From assembly GCF_010093535.1 (NCBI RefSeq), contig NW_022985169.1:1090044-1154043 (forward strand): DNA of 64,000 nucleotides, given 5' to 3'. Below, one piece after another: positions 11,714 to 21,545 of this stretch (positions are counted from its first letter, which is position 1; each line of letters begins with the position of its first letter). A program made the position numbers and the translations under genes. The notes below the pieces were generated by a model. That model was not told the DNA's origin. It made no database searches and saw only the letters and a list, made by a program, of their open reading frames with translations. The stretch comes from Lindgomyces ingoldianus (Eukaryota; Ascomycota; Dothideomycetes; Pleosporales; Lindgomycetaceae).

Positions 11714-12606
11714 ACACCCTGGACCACACAAGGAGAATAGAACTACTTAGCTCGGCGCTGAACCCAAGAGATTGGAAAAGAATGTATCTCCCTCGGCTCC
11801 AATTCACAGCACTTATCATTCAATGGATATCATCGACAGGGCACCTTAGGGAGGGCTTACAGGACAAGAGAGCGGAATCCCTCGACCTTGTCATAGCAAG
11901 CAACCCACCCAATTCAATAACAATCACCAACCTCTCGCCCCGGCCTTTCTTAAATCCGCAGACAGAGAAAATCATCAAATATACATCATTCAAACCATAA
12001 AATCATGCATTGTAAAGACAGCTATGTGATTCCTTCCCAGGGGTATAATCATCATCATTTCCAAGAAGATCCCGGATTGTGGTATCTATAAACCAAATAG
12101 AAACATGGAAAGAGAGTTCCGAGTTCCAAAGTTGCAAGTTTCAACCCGTACTAAACCATTCCACCCCAATGATCACACTGGTGTCATAACATCGTGAAAA
12201 TAAAACCGAAGGAAAATAAAAAACCACACATACGCGTGAGCACAACCGGATCCGCTCCTAGCTAGATTCTTGGAATATGTTCGCTCACCCCTAAGGTGTC
12301 TCCCCTTCAGCCTCACAATTTTTGTAACCTCTTCCACCTCATCGTTTCTATTCGTCGTCGCAGCAGACAAGGTGAGATATGGAATAGGCAAAAAGGAAGA
12401 CGCGGAAAGCAAGAGAGGACTAAGACTGCGAAAGCACACAGTATTAGGAATGGGAAACGATGAGGTATCCATTGGAAATTGACAGACCAGAATGATCCCT
12501 GTACCCACCTCCGCAAAACAATGCATGTCATCGAGAATGTAGAATACAAAGCAGAATTGTAGCAGAGCGATGATGAAGAATTAGAGCGGGTAAGAAGAAC
12601 TGAGGC
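11714..12606. other. Convergent intergenic region
   Basis: About 0.9 kb between the palindrome and the 3' end of the Zn2Cys6 regulator. The small open frames on both strands look non-coding. I see no RNA gene. Confidence 0.45.
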
Positions 12607-14749
12607 TCAGAAATAGGAGTTGGGTTGGATCAGTGGATGAAGGGGTTGATGAGCTGGGTTCGGCGCGACATAGACCTCGTGGTATGGATGGTGGGGCATA
12701 TTGAAGTCGGCCTCAGCTAGAAAGGGGTTGATGATCCCCATAGGAGGGCGTGAGCGTTGGACAGGAGGCGCCGGGGGCAGCGAAGTCGGTGGTATCATGG
12801 GTTGGAGAGTGACCTGCGGTTGAAGTGTGGGCTGTTGGTAGACAACGTGGTTGGCTCCATTGTTCTGTATGTTGGCATTGACATTTTGCTCTTGAGGAGG
12901 TTGGGTGTCGGCGTTATTCCAACCCCATTTTTCCTTGAGCTCATTGTTCAAGAAACCAACCCGCCACCCCGTCTCCTGGCGTATCTTGTTGAAGATTTGA
13001 AGAACCTCTTCCTGCTCGCGTCGGGTGGTCAAACATTCAGCAGCAATGGCGAGAGATCGAAGAGCAACGCTTGCAACACCACTACCTTGGAGGTCAGTAG
13101 CTATCATAATCCTGAATCTAGTGAACATACCGGTCCTTGACGTGTGCACTGATGCCGCAAATGAATTGAGAGTGTCGGTGTTGCAGATCATGCATCTCGG
13201 GGTCATCTGGTCCCGCCACAGGGTTTATTTGCGCTAGAAGGCACATACAGGTGTGGTAGAAGAGTCGGGCTACGATTGAGGTCCTCTTAATCAGCCATAC
13301 TTCCGGAAAGGCGGATCCAGAAAGTGTTTGGCCTGGATACAGATAGGCCAAGGGGTGCATCGTCCGTGGGATGCTTTCATTCCATAAATCGGCGAGCTCC
13401 TTGAGCCGCTTCCATTCATTGTAGCGGTTCTGGAGGCGCAGATTTTCCTGCCGGGGTGACGATTCCTGAGTTCTCGGTATTGAAGCACGGAAGTTGGCGA
13501 CTTTTGCTACAATGTAGACGATTCGATATGTCCACACCTCCTCTCGCCCATATTCGGTCTCTTTGGAAAAGTCCATGTCGACGCCCCACTCGTCGGGATG
13601 CCAAGCTACTTGCCAATTGAAGTGCAGACAGCTGAGGAGTTCCATGCCAACATTGAGCCAGAAACACGCGGCACCAATACCTGTCGACCTCGCATTCCAG
13701 CCACACTCTTTGATCAATGCCCGGGCCCCTGCGATGTGGTTCATCCGCTGGAGAGCCCGCTCGCACATAATCTCGTAAACGTTCAAGATGACTGCTGTGG
13801 TTGCACAGATGACGGTATCACGATTTGGGTTCTGTAGCGAGCTGAGCAAATAGCGCGTGGCCGTGTCGTAATAATGCAATGCCTTGTCCTCGCTGTACTT
13901 GGGGTTCACAAGCGCGAGATGTCGTGCACCGCATGCCAAGAAGGCGTTAAGCAGCATGGGTTCGCCCAGGGCATGAAACGGAAGTAGTCGCGAGAACTAA
14001 AATATTGTTAGCAACGCGCGTATGCGAGACGCAAGAATAGACGCAAATCATACGTGTTTCATCGGGTCCATGCTGTCCATCCACAATCCCACTTCTTCAA
14101 CAAATACCTGCATGAAAAGAGTTTCTTCCTGTGTGTCGAGATAATCACGTGCACCTTCTGGTGGAGTCCGGGACTGCTCTGGGGTCTGGTACGACGACCC
14201 TGCAGGTGCAACATTGGAGCCAGAATAAGTCGACTCGGAGTGGGAGTGTGTGTGGTGGTGGGAGGGTGCCCGCTGGTGTTCGTAGATCATGTTCTGAGGT
14301 TCTTCTGGATACGCTCGCATGCCTTGAATAGCAGGAAGAGGTTGCTGTGCAGCAGTAGGTGGAGGTGGCATGCCATTCGGTATGTCCATGAAGAAAGCAT
14401 TGCTTTCCGGTGGAATCGGCTCATTCTCAGCGCGGCCGTATCTTCCAAGCCCGCCCTTGTACTCGCTCGCGATGTCCCTCGACTCGTCGTGGAATGCAAT
14501 TGTCCACTCATGGGTGGGTACAAGCTGTGTCGGTGGAATTGCGACAGTGGTGTCGATAAAGTTCAGCCTGATGCCCCGTTTGCACTGCCGGCTGGACTTC
14601 TGGCAATTGTGGCAGACTGGCTGGGCCTCGTCACATTTCAAATGCCTCTCTCTGCACGTCAAACACCCAGTGCGCACCCTCTTGGGCTTGCTATCCTGGG
14701 CTGCTTTGTCGGTTGCGCCGGGGGTGTTGGCGGCCCCATCGCTGGACAT
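12607..14749 (-). CDS. Zn2Cys6 transcription factor, Fungal_trans_2-type
   Basis: Three exons (14749-14054, 13996-13131, 13081-12607) with introns of 57 and 49 nt give 678 aa. The N-terminal zinc cluster [16 protein letters not shown]...[11 protein letters not shown] fits CX2CX6CX6CX2CX6C, preceded by basic residues KPKRVR. A Pro/His-rich linker follows, then a helical effector region with conserved-looking blocks such as [39 protein letters not shown] and [18 protein letters not shown]. This architecture resembles regulators of the Moc3/Acr-2 type, but I cannot name an orthologue. The second intron needs the acceptor GGTAG at 13082-13086: the nearby alternatives create stops, while this one restores KDRGVAS. 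The start was chosen just before the zinc cluster; an in-frame Met at 15100 would add 117 low-complexity residues. The C-terminal tail is Pro/Gln-rich. The target genes are unknown. Confidence 0.85.
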
Positions 14750-16802
14750 GGCTTTTCCGTGCTGCTGCTCGCCACCAGCAGCTCTTCGAGTGTTATCGCC
14801 CCGTTGTGTTTGCCGTGGTCTTTTCGCAGGCCGGGGGCTGGAGGTTGAGGTAGAGCTCCTACGATTGTCGTGTTCGTGAACTGCGGTTTCCGCAATCAGC
14901 GTCGTCGTGGCAGGCACGATTCCGGTGCCCTGGTCATAGAGAAAGCCAAATCCCAAAGGAGGCTGTAAGAAGCCAGGTTGCTCGAATGACGCCGCCACGG
15001 TGAAGATTTGCTGGCGGGTGTTGACAAAAGAGTTGGCGTAGTGTTGCACCCAATGGGGGGGTTTTCGGCGGCTGATTGGCAGCAGCTGACTCTCCTGCAC
15101 AAAAGATGATGCGGCTACAGGTCGTCGCCTCTGAGATTACGCCTGAGTCGAGGCTACCGAAGAATGTGGCGGTCAGTTGACAGCTACGATTGCTGGGCAA
15201 GAGTTCGGGGGTGATTACCAAAAGCTGGGTTGCTGGGTATTGAGGCGATCAGTTACCGCGTAGCACAGGAATTTCACCGCGTAAAGGCGTCACAATGCTC
15301 AAAAAGGCGGCCGTGAGGGGAGGGCTGTTGTCCGGGGGGGGGGGTGTTCTGAAGCGAATGGCGAGTGACGATATTGCGGAATGGTTGAGCCCTGGAGAAC
15401 CTGGGTCGGTTGTCGAAGAGGGGCAAGTGGAAGCGGCACCGTCGATCGAGCACACAGCAGAGCGTCAGGGAGACGGCGAGGAAACAGCAGAAGCGCAGCT
15501 CGGGATGCAGGCGGGCGCAGGCCTCAATTGAAGGCCAACGACACGAGCAAGAGCAGAAACAGGGAGCACTCTCCCGAAAGCTGGAACGGGAGAGGTAAGG
15601 AAGTGTGTGTGAGAGTCGACCGGCAGGCTTTGGGGACGACGCTAATGGTCGATCTGAGATGCGCTTCGCACGGTACGTATGCGGCGCCGCCTGGCTCCAG
15701 CCTGCAGTCTCCCGGTGATGTCGGGGCTTTTCGAGGGCAAAAAGAAACCCTCCCACGGCGAGTGTTCTGATCTGTCAAGGGTGCTGAGTCCTGTACTTTG
15801 GTGGTCTGCCGGCACGTGTGGCGAATCTGCTCTCCGAGGCTGCACCGCATAAATAAACGCAGAGGTAGAAAACTAATGAGGGCTCAAATCAAGACTCGCA
15901 GAGAGCAGAGTCGCGGCCGCTCGATGATATTGTATACTACAGCTACGGACTCTTGGTTGCTGTTGACTGGCCGCCGTGGACGATAGAATATGCTTTTGGT
16001 GTCCCGCCCGCAGCGCACAGCCTCCCCTTGTTTCTGCTGGCAAGCCGAAAGCGAAAGCTTGACGGCACCGAGGTCGCAGACCCCCCAAGCGGAGGATAGA
16101 TGGCACACTGCTGAACACGACGGGTGTGCAAAGAGAGCTTCGACCAGCCCATGGCCTCTCCACCGACAGGTCAGCACGCAGGCCACCGTCTGCAACTGGC
16201 CGTCTACCCCCTGCACATCCAAGAGGGCAGCGGCTCCAATGGCGTCACGACCAGATGGGAAACACATTAAATAAGCTTGCCCCTAAAATAGACCGAATGC
16301 ACGAGGCCGGCAATTTTTGCTTCGACTGCATCCGTGGTTGAAGGAGAAGAACACCGCTATCCTGGCCGCTGATATATTAACCAGCCGTTCCTGAGCCGGC
16401 ACACGGGCTCCTCGTTGCTGCAAATTTCGGACTTCTTCAACAGCAGCAGCAGCAGCAGCAGCGAGGAGAGGCGGTAGTCGTGGGGGAAAGGGGCATCAGC
16501 TTCTGCGAACGTTCGGCCGTTTGGCGCACCTCTAGCCAGCCCTAGTAGCTATTCATAGCACCTAGACCACCCATCAAGCCAACGTCCCATCTCAATCAAT
16601 CGTGAACTCCCCGCCGCAGTGGGCAGTGCCTGCGCCGTGATGGCGCCTTCATCGACCAAAGAGGGGGTCTGGTTGGCCTTTGACAGACGCCTGAGGTGGT
16701 TCCGCCCCCAACGTGATTCCCATGCTGTCGATCACTCTCGGTCCGGCTTGCCTCATGAACCAACCTTCAGCTTCAAGCCCGTGATCCCGTTTGGTCATCA
16801 AC
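14750..16802. other. Divergent intergenic region with G-run and CAG repeat
   Basis: About 2 kb lie between the starts of the Zn2Cys6 regulator and ASA1. It holds an 11-base G-run at 15334-15344 and seven tandem CAG units at 16441-16461, upstream of ASA1 and probably in its leader or promoter. Open frames on both strands look like GC-rich noise. Confidence 0.5.
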
Positions 16803-19024
16803 ATGGCCACGGAGCATCGGTCGTCTTTGCTCCCACCAGCCCAGCCTAGCTATATTTTCCGTGGACACACTGCGCACATTCACAGCGTGCAGATTGTGCA
16901 CCAGAACACTCGCCTTCTGACCGGTGATGCGGATGGCTGGATCGTATACTGGAAATTTGAGTCCAAGAGACCTGTGGCTGTGTGGAGAGCCCACGATGCA
17001 GCGATCCTCGGGACTGCAGAGTGGGGGTGCGATAAAGTCATAACGTGAGTGTTCATCGTTGTCTTCAATCAACTGCAGCATCTTAGAGACATTCAATCGC
17101 TTTGGATCCGTTTCGGCAGCCGCCCGCTTGTGCTACTATTCTTGCTCCTATCTGTCATTCGTCCTTTTCTATTCCTTCAATTCTTCGTTTACAACGGCTT
17201 TCTTCCGAATGTCTCAGATCGTCGTACATTTTTCCAGCTTTCCCAAGATGGTGGACGACTAATTGTTCCGGTCCCATATATAGCCACGGTCGTGACAATG
17301 CACTCAGAATCTGGCAACTCCGCGCCACAGACGAGCCCAATCTGTCCAGTGTTCTACCTGCAGATCGGTCAACTGTGCACAGACCCAAGCCATGGTTGCT
17401 GCATTCGCTGCCTGTGAACACTCTAAACTTCTGCGCATTCTCCATGTGCCATAAACGACCTGCAGTTAATATCCTACGGGATGAAAACATGGCGTTGGGC
17501 CAGGAGGATGCATCTTCTGCTAGGTCAAGCGACACAATCCTTGTGGCCGTGCCAGCCCGAGATGACAGAAAAATTGAAGTCTATCAGTTTCCAGACGAGA
17601 AACTGGCGTCCGTCGTGCCACGAGTGCAGCCGCAAGATACTGGTGAGCCTCCTGCAGTGGACCGATTTCTTAGCCCTGAACATCATCTCCGAAGGCAATA
17701 TTCGTGTGTATGTGGCATGGAAAGCCCGATTTGCTCATAGCTCAGCCCTCTACTGATGTAATTCAATGATATGTCGTAACCCCAATGTGGCGTACATGAC
17801 GTTGACATCGTGGTCGGAACTTTCCGCTAACAAGAAGCAGGCATGGTTATGACCGTCAAGATCACACACCACAAAACTTCCAAGAGAGTCATGGTAATCG
17901 CCGGATACGAGGGAGGTTTTACAGCTGTGCATCTTCTCGGCCTCAACTCCCAATCCAGACCCCAGGCAACAAGACCGAGCGGACCTACACTCGCTCAGAC
18001 CATCTACCTTAGCCAACCCCACAACCAACCGGTATTGTCACTTGATGCTTCACCGGATGCCAAGACATACTTCACTTCTTCTGCCGACGCCGTCGTTACT
18101 GCACATCGGTTGCCGGAGCTACCCCTTAATATCGACCACGAAGAGTCTACCTCGAATGTTGCTGATGCACTAAATCCTGCATTAAGCATCCCAATAGTTG
18201 TGGAACCCCCTTCATTACAACCCCCTCTGAGTACCGCCAAGCAGGCGGCCCCGCCTGCCAAAGCTGCACACCAAACACGACAACGAAACTGGTCCCAATT
18301 CTCCATACCATCATCATCGACTCTTGAAACATCTTCTCAAGTTCCAGCATCTTCGGACCTCGCAGAGCCTACAGAAGAATCCCCAGCCAACTCAGCTAGC
18401 CTTGTAACCCTTCCCAAGAAGTCTATCAACACATCATCATCAACAACGCCTTCACCTCTCACCTTTCCCAAGCAAACCCAAAACTCGACATCTTCATCGT
18501 ATTCCCAAGGCACCGGCGCGAAGGCCTCAGGACTATCGTCCCTGCTCTCGTCTGCTCCACCGCAATCCAAGGCCAAACCAGTTGCCCCAACGGTGTCAAG
18601 CCTCACTATACAAACGCCGTTCAAGACAGTCCAAACCAAGCATGCGGGCCAGCAATCGCTACGTGTTCGCTCCGACGGCCGACTCCTTGTAACAGGAGGT
18701 TGGGACAGCCGCATACGAATCTACAGCACGAAGACGCTCACAGAGGTAGCCGTCTTGAAGTGGCATAAGGAAGGCGTCTATGCGGCTGGCTTTAGCGAGA
18801 TTCTCGACTCTTTTTCGCTCGCCAAGGCCGATCAAGCAAGCCAGGACGATGATGAGAAATCCACCAAAGACGCAAGCTCTCAAAGTGCAGAGCTCACCAG
18901 ACAAGACGTCAGAGTTAGTGGGCTAGGAAAGCTACAGCGTCAAAGGGAGGAGCAAATGCAGATGAAGCATTGGGTTGTTGCTGGCGCGAAGGATGGGAAG
19001 GTGAGTTTGTGGGAGGTCTATTGA
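16803..19024 (+). CDS. ASA1: ASTRA-associated protein 1, WD40-repeat protein
   Basis: Asa1 is a WD40 subunit of the ASTRA chromatin-associated complex, which works with Tra1 and the Tel2-Tti1-Tti2 maturation pathway of PIKK kinases. Three exons (16803-17044, 17284-17642, 17841-19024) give 594 aa. The N-terminal repeat is diagnostic: PSYIFRGHTAHIHSVQIVHQ, then LLTGDADGWIVYWKF. After the first splice comes HGRDNALRIWQL, and after the second GMVMTVKITHH. The last repeats sit at the C-terminus (LLVTGGWDSRIRIYSTKTL and VVAGAKDGKVSLWEVY). A Ser/Thr/Pro-rich insert of over 100 residues splits the propeller, common in filamentous fungi. The introns (239 and 198 nt) are longer than the window's norm and contain open frames, but both joins preserve phase. 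An alternative start four codons upstream at 16791 is possible. Confidence 0.88.
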
Positions 19025-19630
19025 GAGTGTTACAGGATAGGTCCCGGTCCTTTCTCCACAAAGGACTAGAAATAAAGGTGCAACAGCTAGAAGGCGTCTC
19101 ATTTGCGGGGCTGAGACCCAAAAGCACGATCACAATTTGCACACCAGCGTAGTGCGTGGTTTCATACGGTTATGTTTTGACTTAGTCTCGGGCCACTGAA
19201 GAGTTCTCGTAGTTTTCGTACACATAGACTAGTCCACAACATCTCATGCCTCTAGCATGGCCGGAGTCTGTATCCCCCCAACAGGCTCTAGTTTCTTGGT
19301 TTGCAGATCTTGTGCTATTTCTCCCACTAGTTATCCAGCTTTACGAATTGTTTGTAGAAGATAAGAGGCGATAACATGCCATGAAACCCTTCCTGGATAC
19401 TAGCAGACTGGAGAAACGCCCCTGTGGTTCTTCAACGAGGATGTTGGAGACGCAGATGATGGTACTTGGAGCTTAGTACGGCATACTCTCACATGACACG
19501 GAGCATGGCCAGGGTAGAGTCTGGCTCTTAAACTCTTGCAGATAGTATGCAAATTCCTGTCCCAACTTATCCCTATTGTGTACTATGTTAGGTACGAAGA
19601 AGCAGGAAGATCCTGTGGAGGCTCGAAAAT
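19025..19630. other. Intergenic region up to the hAT target duplication
   Basis: About 600 bp of ordinary composition between ASA1 and the transposon island. I see no gene or repeat in it. Confidence 0.5.
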
Positions 19631-19638
19631 GTTTCATG

Positions 19639-19659
19639 CAACGCTCTCAACCGAACGAA
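19639..19659 (+). repeat. Left terminal inverted repeat of the hAT element
   Basis: The first 15 bases, CAACGCTCTCAACCG, match the reverse complement of 23825-23839 exactly. The match continues after one mismatch (A here, T at the other end) with ACGAA, giving 20 of 21. Confidence 0.93.
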
Positions 19660-19662
19660 ACG

Positions 19663-19715
19663 AAACAAAACGTAGTAATCAACGGACGTCAACGTCTCAC
19701 TTTCCTGCTACGTTT
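19663..19715. repeat. Left subterminal AAACGTA motifs of the hAT element
   Basis: AAACGTA occurs at 19668-19674, and its reverse complement TACGTTT at 19709-19715. The longer forms AAACAAAACGTA (19663-19674) and CTACGTTTG are repeated exactly near the right end. In studied hAT elements, short subterminal repeats bind the transposase; that role here is inferred. Confidence 0.7.
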
Positions 19716-20413
19716 GTACAGCCTGGGCGACTTAGCTGTCCGTTTCGCTGCTAAACTAAAACGCACTAAAATCCTTATACTTTTTAACATTTTATCTTAC
19801 TTACTGCTGTTAACATTTTATAGTATAGTAACTAGCTGCTTTTAGATAAGGTTTATAAGCTTAATTAAGTTGCTTTTTATAACTTAATAATATAGCTAAT
19901 TCTTCTATAATTAAAGCGCCTTAATAGTAGCCCTAGAGAGAGAACCTTTATTAATTATAACTATACGCTAGCCTCTACTAAAGGCTCTCTCGCAGTTGCA
20001 GCTAGTAGAGGGTATAGCAAGGAAGTTAAAGGCAATTTTAAACAGTGTAGGATACTGTTTTTAACCTACTTTAAGCTACTAAGTAAGAAGGCTAGCTTAT
20101 AAAAAATAGCTGTCTTTTACCTTAGTGTCTTAAAAGTCTTTTATATAAGTGTTAAAGTATTACTATAACTCTATTATTTTCTAAGCTTTTTTATAACTTT
20201 AAGCTTTAATAAAAAGAGAAGTATTAACTATAAAAGCTTTTTAGTAATAAGAGTTATAAAAGCTTATTACTAAAAGCTTTTACTAAAAAAGATTTATATT
20301 AACTTTCTTATCTTCTTTAGCATTAATGTAACGCTAGAAAATAACCTTTATTAAGGTCTCTGCCTTCTAGTACTAGGATTAGTGATAACACTAGTAGTCC
20401 TTAAACTAAAGTA

Positions 20414-20473
20414 ACGTACCTAACAGGTTGGCCGGCCACACAGGTTGGCCGGCCACTTTTGCCAAGCCCCCAC
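20414..20473 (+). repeat. Left 60-bp TIR of the pogo-like element
   Basis: It begins ACGTACCTAACAGGTTGG and contains GGCCGGCC twice. It pairs with 21486-21545 with two differences; at both, this copy has CA where the other reads CG. Confidence 0.93.
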
Positions 20474-20494
20474 CAAACTCTACCTATCTACATA

Positions 20495-21417
20495 ATGCCT
20501 TAACAACAACACTAGATTAAATCTTCTAAAGAACGTTAGATACAGCTTGCTCTTTAGGCTCTTAAACAAGACTTAAAACTCTCCTTAGAACGCGCTGCAG
20601 CTATCTATAATGTCTCTCACACAACACTAAGTAATCAACGCGCTGGACAGCCTTCACAAGCAGAATGCTAGCCTAAATCAAGGAATCTAACTAAGCTTAA
20701 AAAGGAGGTAGTTGTTAAGTACATACTTAAGCTTATTACGCGCAGATTTCCCCCTAGGCTCGCAGCTGTAGCTAATATGGCTAATTCCTTGCCCGCAGAG
20801 CGCAATCTAGGCCAGGTTAGCTTAAACTAGACTAGTATGTGGGTTAAGCACTGCCCTAAGTTCACAATAAAGTTTAATTACAAGTATAATTACAAAAGAG
20901 CGCTCTATAAAGATTTAGAGGTTATCTAGGGCTAGTTTCGCCTAGTAGCTAACATAAAAGCTAAGTACAGTATCTAGGATAAAGACAGGTATAACTTTAA
21001 CAAGTTAGGCTTTATAATAGGCTAGATATTAACTAGAGCAGTTGTTACAGCTTTAGAGAGATAAGGACAGCCAAAGGCAATACAGTAAGGCAATAGGGAG
21101 TGGACAACAGTTATCTAGGGCATTAACGTGACAAGGTGGGCTATAAGATTACAGAGCTTTAAGCAGCAAATAAGGCTGCCACGCAACATAGATCGCATAA
21201 AAGGAAGCAGATTTAGGCAAAAAAGACCTTAATAGTTAAGGATAGGGCTTGTCTAACTGCTCTAAAGGAGTTTAGAGCGCGTAGTAATAGGAAGAAGCTA
21301 AAGACGCAGGTGCGCGCTAAAGGAGGTAAGCTAAGTTAAAGGCAATGTAGGCAGTGCAATTAGACTAGGCATAACTTGCGTACGTGTAAGCAAGTAGTAG
21401 AAGTAGACTCTAAATAA
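20495..21417 (+). pseudogene. Fossil pogo/Fot1-like transposase with catalytic core deleted
   Basis: From the ATG at 20495 one frame can be followed for about 220 codons through roughly 15 stops, almost all TAG or TAA at expected Trp, Gln or Arg positions. Recognisable blocks are the HTH region (LSLERAAAIYNVSHTTLSNQ, RAGQPSQAEC), the CENP-B-like region (RFPPRLAAVANMAN) and the start of the DDE domain, where the usual YNFDETGF reads YNFNKLGF, so the first catalytic Asp is lost. The frame then jumps, near 21140-21175, directly to the C-terminal part. That part ends with a zinc knuckle, CRQCN-stop-TRHNLRTC (CX2CX4HX4C), and a stop at 21415-21417. The segment that would carry the other catalytic acids is missing. 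Confidence 0.85.
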
Positions 21418-21485
21418 TATCTTGTGTTGTATTACTCTATACAGGGCTAAAGTGGGCTGTTTTGCGAGAGAATGGGGTGGTTTTA

Positions 21486-21545
21486 GTGGGGGCTTGGCAA
21501 AAGTGGCCGGCCAACCCGTGTGGCCGGCCAACCCGTTAGGTACGT
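21486..21545 (-). repeat. Right 60-bp TIR of the pogo-like element
   Basis: This is the inverted partner of 20414-20473. Read on the minus strand it begins ACGTACCTAACGGGTTGG. The TA target duplication follows at 21546-21547. Confidence 0.93.

Larger units (their letters stand above)
20414..21545. mobile_element. Nested pogo/Fot1-like (Tc1-mariner) element with 60-bp TIRs
   Basis: This is a 1,132-bp element bounded by TA on each side (20412-20413 and 21546-21547), as expected for Tc1/mariner-pogo insertion. Its ends (20414-20473 and 21486-21545) are inverted repeats of 60 bp differing at two positions. Each carries two tandem copies of a GGTTGGCCGGCCAC unit with the 8-bp palindrome GGCCGGCC. 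Inside is a plus-strand transposase fossil that lacks its catalytic core. It is inserted in the hAT element, so it is the younger of the two. Intact fungal relatives are usually near 1.9 kb, so about 0.8 kb appears deleted (inference from family size). Confidence 0.92.

Noticed and set aside
15334..15344. G-run of 11 bases as a G-quadruplex or regulatory element
   Set aside because: A single homopolymer without spaced G-tracts; could be ordinary slippage or a sequencing artefact.
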